This document shows, in pieces, positions 23,701 to 37,990 of a stretch of DNA of 64,000 bases. This stretch comes from Tyto alba (taxonomy: Eukaryota > Chordata > Aves > Strigiformes > Tytonidae). Every line of letters starts with the position of its first letter. Positions within the stretch are counted from its first letter, which is position 1. Made by a program: the position numbers and the translations under genes. Under the pieces are notes generated by a model. The model made no database searches and was not told where the DNA came from. It was given only the letters and a program-made list of their open reading frames with translations. The stretch covers positions 9,360,819-9,424,818 of the forward strand of contig NW_024881316.1 of the NCBI RefSeq assembly GCF_018691265.1. The letters are read 5' to 3'.

Positions 23701-26700
23701 TTACAGGAATTTCAAAGGATTCCAAATAGGCATGAAGAAAATGTCTGAAGAGATTTCAAGTTCTGTGTCAGGCTGTGGGAATAAACAGATATTCCTTGAT
23801 CTAAAAGTAAAGCCAAAACCATCCTCAGACACTCAGTATTACCGCTCTGGTTCTTTATTATGTTTGTGAACCATCCACATAGAAAGTTAAGGTTTTCACC
23901 TAGATAGTCAATTTGTTCCAGTCCACATCTTTATTTCAGCTGAAGAAACCTATTATTAGGTCAAACAGCAACTTTCCCGGTTGAAAACACATGTAACATT
24001 TTAGTAAGCTAGATTTATGTCAGGTAGGTCATGAACCTTTATTGTATTCCTGTGGTAAATAACATAAACAAGGAGAAAAGCTGTTGACCACTTGTAGTGA
24101 ACTGGCTCCCTTATTTCAGTTTTAAGACTGTTTAAATGAAGCAAAAAGAAGAAAGCTTGCATAAAGCTATAAAAGCCACAACAAATTGATTTTTTCCACT
24201 GCTTTTGTTACCTCATGGAATTTCCACAATGTTAGAGCCAAACATAGTTTCAGTTGAGAATTTTCCTTGTATTTTAAGGAGAAATTGTACACTTACCACA
24301 AAATATCTTGCACATATCCAAAGTCTAAAAAAATAACTTCGCTAAAGTGACATATTTTTCTGCTTGTATTTTTTGTTCGTTTGCAGTAGCATTTTGCCAT
24401 CTTCCAACTCACCAAGTAGGCAGTTTATAGATAGTTCTCTTGAACAGATTGCACTTCTCAAAGGATTATCTGTTTCATACCTGAAAGTATTACACAAAGG
24501 CTTATAATTAAGGGCACGATTTGTGAAGCTAGGCCAGAAAAAGTGCTTTTAAATCCCTGGCATCTGCAAGCTTGTGTGTCATACTTCCTTCAGTAGTGTG
24601 GGCAATATCTCTAATCTAACTTTCCTTCTTGGACTTTCTTAGGTTATTTAGAGCTATTTTAGCTGTCTAGATCTTGCTTTGCTGTGTGCGGTACAATCAG
24701 GATATATCTATATTGCAATCAAAAGTGTGACACCTACATACATAAGCACATCTGTGGGAGCTGTTACCTAGCTGACTCAAATACCAAGAGAAATACTTCA
24801 GCATTTCAGAAGTTTCTGTATTTATTCACCTGAGCCACTGGGTATTTAAGTGACTGCCCCAGCTTTTTTCCCTACTACTTATATTTGACTTAGAATGGCT
24901 GAATCTATGTGGATTTGGAACATATATGCTGTAGCTGCCCTTGAACTTTTCATATGTCTTTAACCTGAGTTAAACAATCACTAGAAATATGCACCTCCAA
25001 CTGTCAGTTCATCCCATCCTGAAATATAGGAGACACCATCTGTAAGGGTTTTTTCCTCCAGTGACTCTAAGGTGAAGATGATTAGCATACATGACTAGCT
25101 TGGACCAGCTGTCATACTTTCATATGGGTAAAGTTAGATAAGGTAATTTCATAATTTTTAATACCAGGAAAACATTAGGCCCCCAAGTCAGGATTGCAAA
25201 TTCCAAGTCCGGAGACTCGGGGGGCACCTTTCAGGCACCGCAGCACTGAGCATCATGATTCCACAACACATTTTCTAAATCTGACCCCTCCAGTGACCAT
25301 GCCTTTCCTACTGAGTTGTTGTTGATGTGGGATTGGATCCAGTCTTGTCAGACTTGTGTTGCTAAAATTCACAAAGGAGGATACCAAGATATCACTGCTC
25401 CTAGTTTTATATTGTTTAAATGAAGATCTGGATGCTGATTTCTGCTTGGCAGAAAGATCCTTTGGAAGAGACTTCTGGACACCAAAGCAGTTCTTCTGAG
25501 CAATCCCACAGCTGCATATGAACATTCCTCACCAGCCTCCTACCTTTCCGTGTCAGCTCATTGGACTGCAATTTCACTTTTTAAGGAGGGACAGTCAGGC
25601 ACCTATGCAGAAAGGCATTCTGAGTGAAGAAAGACATCAAGGTTGTACAAAGAAATGTATTTGTCCAATCATTCACCACCACTCCCAAGCATACATACAC
25701 ATAAGCCAAAAATGGAACAAAAATCTAATATAATATGGAATTTTTCTTTCCCACACTCTCTTCCCTCTGGGAAAGTGTTTCTGGAATAAGGGGACATATA
25801 TTCTCTTATCTTTCTTTGGAGCGACATGATGTTCCAGAAAATGAAAATTCTGGGACTTCGTCAGTGTGAGATTTTATTTAACACATTCCCTTTTTAAACA
25901 AATCTGATATTTTTTAATTGTGAAAAACATTACTTTGTCTTAGTAAGTCAGGTATGACGACCACGCCCAGCCATAACAATTATTTTTCACTATTTACAAA
26001 AGCTATTTTTAAAAGTAAATTGTAATTAGATTAGTGAAGCAGTTTAACAATCTAAGCAAATATTGGATGAACAAGCAGAAATGTTTAATCTGGAATCATT
26101 TACAGGGAGACCCACATTTAATTTTTTCTTCCAAAGCAATGTTCCATAGTCTTAATCTTTGTGCTTTCATCTGTCAAAATAACAGAAGTTAGTCTTCAAA
26201 ATTAACAGAAAAACACAGAAATCCACATTCCTTCTCTGAATGTTCTTACATATGCTTGCAGGTGTCTTATGTATGTACATGTTTATGCATGTGTTGTGTG
26301 TACATGTGGCAATGAATATAAATGTTTCTGGTGGTAGAAGTTTATAATAAGACTCATACACACAAAATGTTGATTATCTGTATGTTTGTTAGCATTCATT
26401 TGTATGAGCTGCAATGCATGAATCAAAGCACTTTAATCTACAAAGATATTCCACACAACACAGCTTGGTTGCCATAGCATTTATCATGCAAAGTCTAGCC
26501 CCAGTTCATTGCTGAATTAAATAATACATCTCTAGGCAGCTATATATACAGCACAAATTCTGTAATATATTCTGTGGCAGAGAACTGATGTCAATATAGC
26601 AGCTATTCCCACCCCAGCAACCATGGATTTCTTTTTTTCTTTTTTTTTTTTTAATATATTCAGTCATGTTTGAGATGCAGGGAGCAGCAGATCTTCTGCC

Positions 26701-26954
26701 TCTTACGTATACATATTTCTGAATTTTTGGCTCCTTTTTGCTTAATTTAGGGCTTAATTGAAATTGCTTTTTCTACTGTTCCCTCATCTTCATAGTAGCT
26801 AAATAATGGGCATAATTTTCCTCATTCTCTTACATAATGTGTGTTCTCTTCAGGTCAGAATCTGCACTATATTTTTATATGGTCATTAAATGTTAAAGGC
26901 CAGTCAGCTCTCCTCTGACACTTTTGTAATCAGGAAGATCTGGCAAGTGGAATC
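20761..26954. other. Mostly unique AT-rich sequence, no gene seen
   Basis: The longest frames are 98 codons (plus, 23573-23869) and 90 codons (minus, 25253-25525). Neither has a domain. A GGTTT/TTTTG low-complexity tract at 22.98 kb is listed separately. A small GC-rich patch (about 25205-25250) contains a run of six G but no further structure. Confidence 0.5.
22976..23024 (+). repeat. Impure TTTTG/GGTTT low-complexity tract
   Basis: TTTTTGTTTTGG is followed by CTTGGTTTGGTTT and further TTTG units. The core CTTGGTTTGGTTT resembles the end of the long GGTTT repeat at 51.86 kb, but here only two or three units exist. This may be a short, unexpanded counterpart. Confidence 0.6.
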
Positions 26955-27085
26955 ACAGCCTCGGTTGTGGGAATTCTAGGTTCAAGCTGTTGTTCTGCCT
27001 CAGATTTCTTATATGTCCTTTGGCATGGCCATTAAGACTATCTAAGCATCAGTGTATGGTACACATCTTCTGTAATGATGGACAG
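26955..27085 (+). mobile_element. MIR-like (CORE-SINE) fragment
   Basis: The order of blocks follows the mammalian MIR / amniote CORE-SINE consensus as I remember it: TTCTAGGTTCAAGCT (tRNA-derived B-box area, about 26973-26988), GTTCTGCCTCAGATTTCTTATATGTCC, TTTGGCATGGCCATTAAG (the 'ttgggcaagtcacttaa' block), then ATCTTCTGTAATGATGG (the 'tcatctgtaaaatgggg' block, 27064-27080). The match is weak per base but collinear over about 130 bases. Such copies predate the split of birds and mammals. Confidence 0.55.
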
Positions 27086-30000
27086 AGATGTACCATGCAA
27101 CACCACTGGAGAGAGCAGTGTTAAAATATTCCCTTCCCTAGAATTTAGGCATAGAAAACCATGTTTACATAATGAAATGAAGCACGATACAAAAACAGTC
27201 AGGATGGCACTAACACAATCTCTAGGTTGTCATGGTGCATCCCTTCATGCACGTTTTAAGAGAAAACTTCAAAAACTACAAAGTTTTGAACTGGAATTAA
27301 ATTCTGAAAAAGTTGGAGCTATGTTCTGCATCACGTAAGAAACCTGGTAATAAGTGAAAAATGGCTATTATCTAGATGCAAGTGAGAGTTAGGCATGCTA
27401 TAGGTCTGAACTATTTGTACCAACCAAGCCAGAAACATCTGGTGTCTCAAATCAGAGGTGGTTCTTGGGCTGCAAGAGTGCTTCTGGCTTTCACCTCTTA
27501 AATGCTGCCACCCTGCCATGTCAGGCATCTGAACAATTTCTCACTCAGCTGTAAATTTTAATACTTATGTCTGTGAGTACCAACTGAAATGTGGCAAAAG
27601 ACCTGTATGGGTGTTTTGTACCACATCTATGACATAGATGACATAATTTTGTTTTAAACGGGGAGTTTGTCTTAAAGATGGTTTCTTTGTATGAGACAAG
27701 TAACTCACCTGCTGAAAGATGTGGTTGGGAAGAAGAAAGCACAAAAAAAGTCTCTAAATAGCACTGCAAAAGAATGCTCTTTGGACATATTAAAGGTTTA
27801 TTACAAAGATTAAAGGATTGTTATCTAACAGCAGCATGGGCTTTGCCAGAGGTTTAGAAAACTTTTTTTGCCTAAAAGGCATGGAATAAGATTTATGAGA
27901 GGGAAACAGCATCTTCTGATTATACCAGATGAGACAGCAACAGACATCAGTTTACAACATGAATTCTGACAGGCAGAGTGGCTGAGAGATACTTGGAGCT
28001 GTTGCATTGAACTAGGTTGCGTTCCCAGATGTAACCTTGTGTGACCTCAGTTAATATATTCCAGAAAAATGCAAGAAATTTTGCTTTCTTCTCTTCTGTA
28101 ACAAGAGTGTTGTAGGCAAGCACAGAGTAACAGTTCTGAAGCAGACAAGATGTAGGATAGAAACAGATTTAGACTTTATAACATAGTAGCTCAGTAAGTT
28201 CTCCTATAAGCTCCTATAAGGATATCATGAGGAAAGTTGTGCTCAATCTCCTCTTAGTACCAGTAAATCAATACTGAAGAAGAAGAAGAGATCAAATTCA
28301 TATATGCTGCAGAACTTATCGCTTACGAATGTTGAGAAGCAGGGATACCAATCAATTCTGCCTACTGTCTACCTCTTATATTTGGAGGGAGAGTATGGGC
28401 AAAAAGAACAGCTTGGGGTATGATTTCTAGGTTGTAGAAGCATAGAGTAAATCAGCAAGGGTGACGGAAGTCAGGAAAGGAACAGGAATAATGGAGAACC
28501 AATACTATTTACTTCTTAATTTATATTTTAGGGATTAATTTACATTAAAATATTATTCTTATTACCCATAATTTCATCAAAATTGCCTCCAATTCTACAT
28601 AAATTCTGTTCTTAAAGTGTGAAACTGTTGATCTGTCTATACAATTTGCTAAGAAATTTGTCTGCCTTCCTTGAAAAGACACAAACATTTGTCAAAACTA
28701 AATTCTGTATTGATTTTATTTATCCTAGATATTGTCTATAAATCAGGGCATGCTGATTTATATGAGAGCTAGGTAACACTGATATAGCCCAATAACCTTA
28801 AATTAAAAAGGGAGCTGAGCATGAAAGAAATATAGTTAATTGCACTAGATCGTATCATTAGGCCAAGCAGTGCAGATTCAGACATTCCTTTGTACACAGA
28901 AGGGGAGAAATGAAAATGCCAGATAAGTGAGAAAAACATGACAGAAAGATCTAAAATAATGTTGGTGGCACAGCTGTTTAATAAAGTTCTCTATTTCACA
29001 GTCTAGATTAATTTGTATTCCTTCCTGGTGGTTCATTATAAAATTGTGTAATTCCTTCTTCTGACATCATCTTGTCATTTAAAGAGCAGATTTACAGTAG
29101 TCCAAAGAGAGCACCTTAAAATAGTCTTGCAAATGTGGTGCCAGGAACAAAACAGCAGATCTGAAATATTTAGTGTCAATCATTTGCATTCCAGCTGCAC
29201 GGTGTCTAAAACATTGTAAACATTTGTTTGGAAATATTTGTGAGTGATAAATGTAAACAATAAAAATAAAATTATTTTAAAAATAAGCTCACTTGCTGAA
29301 TCGCTTAAAAACAAATAGGGGGAAAAAATTGTGGTATGTGTTTAAAATAAGACATTTTTATAAGAGCCAGTTTATCAAAGCTTCTGAAAGAATGAGAGAA
29401 AAACATTTATGCATGCAGTCTAAACTCAGAGAAAATACTTAGCTATGACTTCTGCTCCTCATTTCAAGTCAAAGGAATTAGAAATGAAGTCTTGTTCTTA
29501 CACACAAAGCCAAAATCAAGAGCATCTAAGAATTGGCCAATTAGGTTTACTAGGAAAGAGTGTAAACTCTTCTGATACACGTGTTAGTTTTGTTTAGAAC
29601 TTTGCATGTTTGGTAAATTTTGTAATATGATTAAAAAAAAAATAATAATTTTCTCCAATAAATCTTCATTCTAATAGCTGCATAGCACAGGCAAGAAGAT
29701 CATTTTCTTGCTGACAAATATATGGCTGATGAGTAGCATCTGAATTTCCCTTTCAAAGCCTCATAAAGGTTGTGTAGAATGAAATGGCTTTGTTTGCACT
29801 ACTATGGATGAATCCCAAATTCATTTTGCCAGCCTATAAAAAATTAATCTGTAACATTTGTAGGATTACTAAAGCTTTTAATCTATCAATGTTTTAAAAA
29901 AATTTGAAAGTTCAGATTTATGTAAACCCAATGTCCTGTAAACATACTTCCCATTTTATAATCAGCTTTAAATTCAGATCAAACACTTTTGATGCATGTT

Positions 30001-33000
30001 TTTTAAACACAATTGTATTTTTATATTTTTATCTTGAATTAGTGCATTTTCATCATACTATAGACATGCAAACAAGCATATTATTGTCTAGAGTCTTTAA
30101 CGGTAATCTGTATAATTGAGTTAAATTAAATAATAATTATTTCTTAATTTTAAAGATTCAAAAGCAATAAAAATCCACACACTATGATCCCTGAATTCTT
30201 TTCTTGCATTTTACAGTGTAATTTTTCTGGTCTCTTCAACATATATATTGAGGCTGGGGGTGGGGATTATACTGATACAGTTTGCCTCTCAGGCCGAGAT
30301 CAAAACTGTCATTGCTTCTGTATAAATGTATCAATAAAGAAAGGAGCAATGAAAGTTTTAGCCACATGAGGAACTAATGATGCAAGGCTTAGTAGCAAGG
30401 TGACAGCCATGCAAAACAATTAACATGGATAATGACATTTTGTGTCCATAGGAGATATGGGCAAACAAGTCAGAATGTATTGGCAGCAGGAATTAGTAAA
30501 TTATGATTCATATATCAACACAACAGTTAGATTCCATCAAAAGGAATGGGCAAAGTATCACACTAGATGCCCACCAGTGTGAGTCATAAGGACATTCCTT
30601 AGGTGGGTGTAAGGTCTAGTTTGAGTCAAGGAAGAATGGAAGAACCATTAATTAGAGCAGTTTTACTTACTTATTTCAAGGACAATGTCAAAATTTTAAT
30701 CAATAAATATTTAAATACATTGTTGTTTTAATATCTGCTAAAATCTTAAGACAGTGTTTCCCCGAGGGCCCAAGCCATGTCTCCCTTGAACAAGAAGGGA
30801 GGACTTGAGAAGTAGTAATATGATATTTCCACTCATGACATAGGAATATAATTATTTCCCTCAGAAGGCAGGGGTTAAGAATGAGGGAGTTCAAAAACTA
30901 TGTCAAGGTTAGAAAACGTAGGGGGAAATGGATTTTGATTTTTGATCATATATATTGTATGCAGCAAAGGAGCTGTTATGATATTTCTGTATAACTTCTG
31001 CAATCATTTTGTGTTCACTGTGTATTTCTAAAAAGACAAAATTAAATGGTTAAATTATAAACTTTACAAATTTTTTTATTCAATACATTTTTATAATATA
31101 TTTATGTATGCATACTGTAGTTATTAATTATTTATTTTTATTAAAAAAATAATAATAATTGAGCTAGATCTTGGGGATATTGTCTTCTTTTTCTCCTTTC
31201 TTTTCCCTCCCAGGGGAAATGTAAAGACTTATACTCACTTTCAAGATATATAAGAAAAATATTATAACAGACATTTAGCACAACCACTTCAAAGACCATC
31301 TTTCCAACATAAATATTTCATATGTAGATCATCTTTTATTTCTGCAGAATATACATAATGACTAAAATCAATTGCAGTGATTCAAATCAACACCTGAGTT
31401 TCTCTCATCTCATAAGATGCAAATAAATATTTTTTGATGTTTTGATTTACTAACAAAGTCATTAGACTGTAAAACAAAAAGTGTTATAGAACTTCTTGTC
31501 ATATAAAAAAGCTGTTTTTTGACTATATTAAACTATTACTTACAGTCAAATGTTTTTTCTTAAAATATAATTTATACCTAAAATGAAACCTGAAGTATAA
31601 TAAGTTATTCTTCAGTGACTGATTTTCTGTTAAGCCTCTTTTCTTATCCTAGCATGAATGAAATAAGGTTCTTTTAGAGCTTCACTTCTATGTGAGAAGC
31701 CCTGAAATCCTTCCAGAGGCAGATGGCCCCAGTCACCATTAATGTCTCTTTACTGCCCATGATTCTAAGGCAGCACCTCTAGTGTTCCTTTCACTTTTTC
31801 TGTACTTTAGTCTACTATTCAGTTTTTAATTCATCGTGCTCTTTCTTTTCTTCTCCCTTCATTACTCTTGTTCATTCTTTCTTTCTCTCTTTCTGCCTGC
31901 CTGCCTGCCCACTTACCCTCTCCATCTCTCCCTCTCTCTTTTGTTTTAGCTTGTTTAATCAAAATAGATTATTTAATTTGTTTAATTCCTGGTACTGGTT
32001 AGTTCTATAATTCAAGACCCTCTTTTCATCTGTTTAGAGGTCTAAAATGACTGAAAACTAGTTGCTTAATCTGCTGAAACCTGTTCTGCCATGTCAAATG
32101 GGGAAGAAACACTCTCCCAGTCTACAACAGCCACACATTTCTGAAAGCTACTCAACATACAGTGTCTTCTCAGAACATGTCTGCAAGAAAAGGGAAGCTG
32201 GACCACAGCTGCATTTTTCAATATGTCAGTAGGGACTTTATCAGATCAACCAAGTGACTGTAAAGACTGGCTTTTGTTTGAATTATTTATTTAGTGCTCT
32301 GGCTTCCCCAGAACTCACCAGCCAATTTAAGTTCTGTCCTAACTTTAAGAAAATGGAATACAAGGAATGTGTTATGTCAAGGCTTGTATATGATCTGCCT
32401 GCTCAGGCAGAAGAAACGTTCCAGCAAAGTAAGGAAACAAAGAAATTTACAAAGACATCTATAGTCAAACTGAAATACATATCAATACCCACTTCGTAAG
32501 TCTAAGTCTGTATTCATTCTGATACCAGTTCTCAACTGAGCTCATCTACAACATTTAATATCCTGATCTTGCATAGCTTTACATTTATTGACATGACAGT
32601 AAAGAAACCTGTGCCATTATTCAGGAAACAATTAGTGTAAACAGCAGCGATTAATCCATCGTTTCTAACCTAACCCTCAGCAGTTCCTGGCACCAATTAA
32701 ATTGGAACTTGTGGAACCAGTATTTGAATCATAGTCAGGGTAACAGGTAGGGATGGGTTCATTTAAAAAAAATGGGAGAAACACACAAAAACTCTCCAGC
32801 AGCAGAGTGGAGTACATGTGCTTCCAGTCATATGAGAGGGGAAAATCAACACTGACACAGAAATCCATTATCTCTGCATCCAACCACAGAAGAAGACATA
32901 AGCAAATCTGATCCTTATCGCAACACCTTGACACCTGTTGTAGATTTCCTACAGAAATTGCTTTAATAGGTTTGTTCATTGTATTGAAGAGAAATTCACT

Positions 33001-34998
33001 TTTTTAGGCTCTTCAAAGGAATACAACAGTCTTGATTGTGATCTCTCCCCAACAATAGCGGGTTAGGAATCTGAGTAGCAATGTGTTGCAGTCAGCTATA
33101 GATCCTTGTCATCATACAGCCAAGGACTCAGCCTCGTACTTTCTGATGTACTTTGCTACTCTTTGCTTATCCATACCTTGCTACTTTTTATTTATCCTTA
33201 TTAGCAGTGAATCCTAGCAACTCTATAGATGATGAGTAAAAATTAGCTGCTTCAAAAAATGCCAGAGCAAAAAATGTTTGTGGGTGGATTTCCCAGTTCA
33301 AACTTGATGTTGGAAAGGGAGCAAGAGGTGCTTAGAAGATGTGAGATCTTTTCTGACATGGATTTCAAATTAACACTTTTTCTACACATGCCCATCAAAG
33401 ATTCTGGGCTGAATTTTTTTGAGTGGAGCAATGAGTCTGCATTTCCATACACTTACATAATTATTTGGTTGATAGAGGGTCTTCTCACACACTCAGGAAT
33501 ATTTCTTTTTCCCTTGGACGTTAGATCAGAAATGTGCATTTTCATTTATCTTCATGATCCCTAGGCTTTTGAGGATGTTGAAATAAAATTCAACAAATAT
33601 CACAGCAGTACGACTCTAATACTCTCAGTGCTTAGACTTGATGATACAGTTGTTTGGGAAAGCAGTCCTCCTGGTAGATTTTGCTCATCTACTGCTTCAG
33701 AACAAGTACCAGGTGGCTTCCATGGAGAAAAACTGCTTTGAAGACATTTATGCTATTTATTTTCAGAAAAATGAACACAAAAACAAACCCCCAAAACACG
33801 TTCAGTGATGGGTAGTTAACAGGTCTTTGAGATACCTTGCATTACCCATCACCTCTGCAACCAAAATCACCAGCAGCTTCTGACCACGGCAATCAGTTGT
33901 AGTGAGTCTAGATTACATATCATTGTGATTTCATCAATCACTTTTAATGTAATCTGTCTGTAATTCCTTTTTTCTACTGTGATGAAATTTCTAAAAGAGA
34001 TTCTCACAGTTTTTCACCATTCAGATATTTTTTTGCTGAGGAAATAATTTCAATTTCATCAGTGCTACTGTTTGCCCAAACAAACTTTCTTTTGCTATGA
34101 TAACAGTGTTCTTATGAGAACAATGCTTTTATATGAGCCTAAAAATTAGCAGAAACCTTTCAGTTTCTTAAAAATCTTCTATTATAGAACTGAATTTCTT
34201 CTGTACCAACCTTTCACATTGAACAAGTTCTGAATCCTCTCTTCCAACATTTTGTTATTCAGGACAAGCATAGTCCTGACCTAATCATGTAATAGTCCTT
34301 TCATTCAAGATGGCAGAAGTAAACAGAAAAATATTCTGACCTGTTAAGCAATTTGAACCACAGAAGAGAACACACAGATTTTGGTATGTAACAGTTGTTA
34401 ATGGTACCACATATGTCCATTCTTGTAAACAGCAATGTGATTATATTTCCACTACTGCAATAGCATTCTAATACGCCTGCAAAAGTTTTCCTTTATAAAG
34501 ACAGTCAGAAATCCATTAGTGAGTTAAAAGTCCTCTTTTCTTCCAAAAGTTTGGAGTAAATCTTAACAGATAAGTCACAATTCAATAAATGGTCTAGACT
34601 CTAGTTGCATTACCACTTTTGGTTTGTAATTTACCTGTTATAATGATATTTAGTTTGGGGGTGAGCATCAGTGGACAACAGTTTCAGTTTGGGAAAAAAT
34701 CCCACATATATTTAATTAAATAGTTTTGGTAGTTTTTATATTTAAAACACCTGCTCTATTGTCTAGATACAGATTAAGGGAAACTAAGCCTAATGAACAC
34801 ATATTTGTACTGGGAGTTGAGGCTTCTTCAAAGCTATGGAACTTCCTTCAGACTTTATGGACCTATCTTTTTTCTTATTTTTCTGTAACCACTTATCATT
34901 ACTTGGTCCGAATATTTAAATAACTGCAATTCTTCTGACTAACTTTCTTTCCAAACTGTGAATACAACTATAGATTGGTAGGCTGGTGTTCAGGCATG
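27086..34998. other. Mostly unique AT-rich sequence, no gene seen
   Basis: Frames do not exceed 101 codons (33259-33564, plus; 32677-32979, minus, 100 codons) and none has a domain. A perfect 10-base tandem duplication (CTCCTATAAG twice) occurs at 28201-28220. A CT-rich stretch with CTGC units lies at about 31846-31942. The stretch 30.9-31.6 kb is particularly AT-rich. Confidence 0.5.
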
Positions 34999-35047
34999 AT
35001 TTCTGATCCAAAACCATTAACTTCAATGGCCTTTGGATCAGACCCTT
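34999..35047. repeat. Palindromic old interspersed repeat remnant
   Basis: Arms at 35003-35018 (CTGATCCAAAACCATT) and 35025-35041 (AATGGCCTTTGGATCAG) are inverted copies with one mismatch and one gap, separated by the loop AACTTC. The text matches a foldback repeat I recall as widespread in bird, turtle and crocodile DNA (CTGATCCAAA...CATTGACTTCAATGG...TTTGGATCAG). I cannot give a database family name. The hairpin is directly visible; the family call is from memory. Confidence 0.6.
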
Positions 35048-35224
35048 AGATAACTTGGGTTTAATATCCTCTTTCCAGTAATATGTACTGCATAATTAAG
35101 TGCAGTCTTAAAACTGACCCCTGCATCCTCTCCTCTTTATTTCTTTCCAATTTTATGTGTTTGCATGCATGGCTACATTTTGTCTCTTTCTCTTTATCCC
35201 ATTTTCTATCTAGCACCTTGTCTT

Positions 35225-35640
35225 ATCTGTGACTCTTTACCTAGTTAGTAATCTCTGATGTGTAACCTTGCCAAATGCTTCTTGAAAATCCAAATGTATT
35301 AGATCTGAAAAATTTCACTTTATCTGTCATGTCAGTGTTATCTTCAAAGAATTCTAACAGGTTATTTAAGCATGACCTTCCTTGACTGAAACTATTCTGG
35401 CCACCTTTAATGAACTATACTTTAGCAAGTATTCTCCTACTGACCTCTATGAAGATTTTTTTCCCTTAAGATCATGTTAAACTATGTGGCCTACACCTTG
35501 TTTTATCACTTAAAACCCCTTTTTTTCTAATAACGGACTTATAGTTGTGATTTCTCAGTCCCCAGGAGTCTCTTCCATATCTAGTGAACTCTGAAAACAC
35601 GGCATTTAAAGGCTCACCAACACCTTACTTTGTTCTTTTA
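35225..35640 (-). mobile_element. Ancient CR1/L3-clade LINE fragment (antisense)
   Basis: The plus strand follows the antisense of the CR1/L3 reverse-transcriptase domain. Markers are CCTTGCCAAATGCTTCTTGA (about 35266-35285), TCAAAGAATTCTAACAGGTT (35344-35363), AGCATGACCTTCC (35369-35381), and the ACTATTCTGGCC block that stands where 'accatgttgact' is usual. Frame is lost through stops and indels. It lies directly after the palindromic repeat at 35.0 kb. Confidence 0.65.
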
Positions 35641-37990
35641 TATAATATATTTATATGCTAAAGACTTCCAAATCTGTGGATAGCTTTGGTTCCTGTTGAC
35701 TGTTTTACTATAGAAGAATTTATAAAATTACTATGTTAGTAACTACACAAATATAAGCATACAGTACACATTTACAACTTATCTAAATGAGCAAGGAAAG
35801 TTTGAGAAGGAGGGATAAGGACACCCAGGTCACAAGTTACATATGTTGCAGATGAGCAACAGATTTGGGGATTCTCCCACGGCTGGCAGTTAGTTCCAAC
35901 CAGGTATAATGCTCATATATATATATATATATATTTAATCATTGTCTCTACCTGATTTAGCTCCTCCCTGAATAAATAATCTTTGTTTGATTACCGCTTT
36001 TCCCTTTTAATGTATAAATTCCCAAATCTACAACTGTGTACATATTCTGTCATTTCTTTATCCCCATTAGAATCACTGGCATTACTGTAAAAGTTTGGAT
36101 TATTTTATATTTTATCTAGCTTGGTTTCAGTGGATAGTTAGAATTTCCATTCTCATTTAAAATTCTTTTCTCTATAAAAGTAAATTTGGACTGGATAAAA
36201 ATGGGCATGAGACATTTTTACCTGTCCCATGGAATATTTTTGAGATTTCATTTTTCTAATGTACTAGCAATTATTCTCAAGACTTATTTCAGTCAATATT
36301 TGAGCATAGCCACAGCAGGAGAAAGCAAAAAAGTCACAGTAAAAAAACCTTTTTTCCAGGTCAATATAGGTTTCACCATTGGGCTGTTCCAACAGGAATT
36401 TCTCTGCTTTTTTAATAATAAATTCCATTCTGGAGCTTACAAACTTTTGCCTTCTAAAATGTTATCTCAAAAACAGTATGCAACCTTCTTCCCATGTTTT
36501 CTCCAGAACATAATGAAATGGTCTGAGAAGCAGAAAAGGATTCTGTGGTTGAAGAAAAGAAGAAAATTCAGGAAATACTTGAACTTATTCCCTGTTCGAG
36601 TCAGAGTGGCAGAAATCAGCAGTTTAATATACGTTTCCACTTTTGAATAAATTGGATAAAGAGTGGTATCATCAAAAGATGATAAAATTCTACAAAGCTT
36701 ATGAGGAAACTGGATGGGGCAAACCTAACTCTGTCTAGTGAAATCTGTGACCTAGTAGTTTTTGAGCAGATTCAGAGACTCCACCAGCCCTGAACCTGAA
36801 GCTGCTTCAGTAAGGAGTACTGGACCTGATAGCTCGTTTCACTAGTTATGTTTTGAATAAAAGAAGCATTGGTAAAATCCAATCCAACAGCTATTAAAAC
36901 CAAAGACAAAATGATTTGGGAAAGACATGGATATGTGCAATATGAAACTAGGTGGGGTTGTGAAGAGTAGCAAGAGTCAGACAAAAATTATAACAACTAT
37001 AAAATTGCATAGTATTTCCAGCACTGGGTACCTCTTGGATGACAGGATTCTCCAAAACTGGACTCAAAAAGGCAACAGATTCCTAATGGCTCAACTGTGA
37101 GGAAACATATATGACAATATAGTGACAGTGTTTTAAAAAGATGGATTCTCAACAAACTATTGTACACTAAAGGAGGAGAAGTCCTTGATTAGTAGAACAC
37201 AGAAATCATTCTTTCCATGAAACAGGAAAAAGGAATCGAGAGGCTGGGAAGTCTACTTGAACATAGGCTAGGTATGCGTTTGATCTGTGCCCAACTCAAA
37301 ATGGGGCACTCCACCAGCCTTGACCATTACCTTTTTGCTCACTCTCTGTCCATAAACACTGCAGTTGCTGAAACTCATACGTAGGAAGGATAATGCAATG
37401 GAATTGCCTTATTATGGTCACAGATAAGAGCTAGAACATAGTGCAGCTGCAGTGCAACAAAGGTCTGATTTGAGTTTTTAAAAACAAACAGCATAGTGCA
37501 CAAACCAGACAAAGCCATTCAAACTCATGTGATTATCTCCTCAGATCAATATTTTACATGCAGTGGAAGCCAGGATCCCCAGGGGAATGACAATGTAATA
37601 ACTGTTACCAACTGTTGACTATTTAACAGAAACCCTTGTCTGGAAATAATCAACTGTAGAAGAGAGAGCAGAGAAGCCTGGATGGTGACAAGTAGTCTTA
37701 AAAGTTAATGGTTGCCTGCTATTATTAGCAAGGAAAGATAATTTGATGACCTGTCTTCTTAGCAAGAAATCTTATAAAGACCATGTGAAGTAGATACTTC
37801 AGTGTTTCACTGAACAATTTTTGACAGTCAGAATATTTCAGTTCAGCACCTTGCTTTTTTTGTATTACTTTAAAGGTACAGTAGTCATTTGTCTAATTAT
37901 AGACATATGTGTCTCTGTTGCTGGTGGCTGGATTTTCTATGCTCTGACATCAAGCTTTTAATATAAAACTAAGTAGACTTTGAGTGTCAT
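35641..37990. other. Unique AT-rich sequence, no gene supported
   Basis: Contains the pure AT run listed at 35915. The 154-codon plus-strand frame at 36186-36650 is the longest non-repeat frame in the window. It is Phe/Leu/Lys-rich with a basic patch (about residues 114-129) and has no recognisable domain, so I do not call it a gene. Confidence 0.5.
35915..35934. repeat. AT dinucleotide microsatellite, 10 units
   Basis: Ten uninterrupted AT units. Short, but pure. Confidence 0.9.

Noticed and set aside
36186..36650. 154-codon plus-strand open frame, the longest outside CR1
   Set aside because: Phe/Leu/Lys composition follows local AT-rich DNA, no domain or signal is recognisable, and a frame of this length is plausible by chance in 64 kb.
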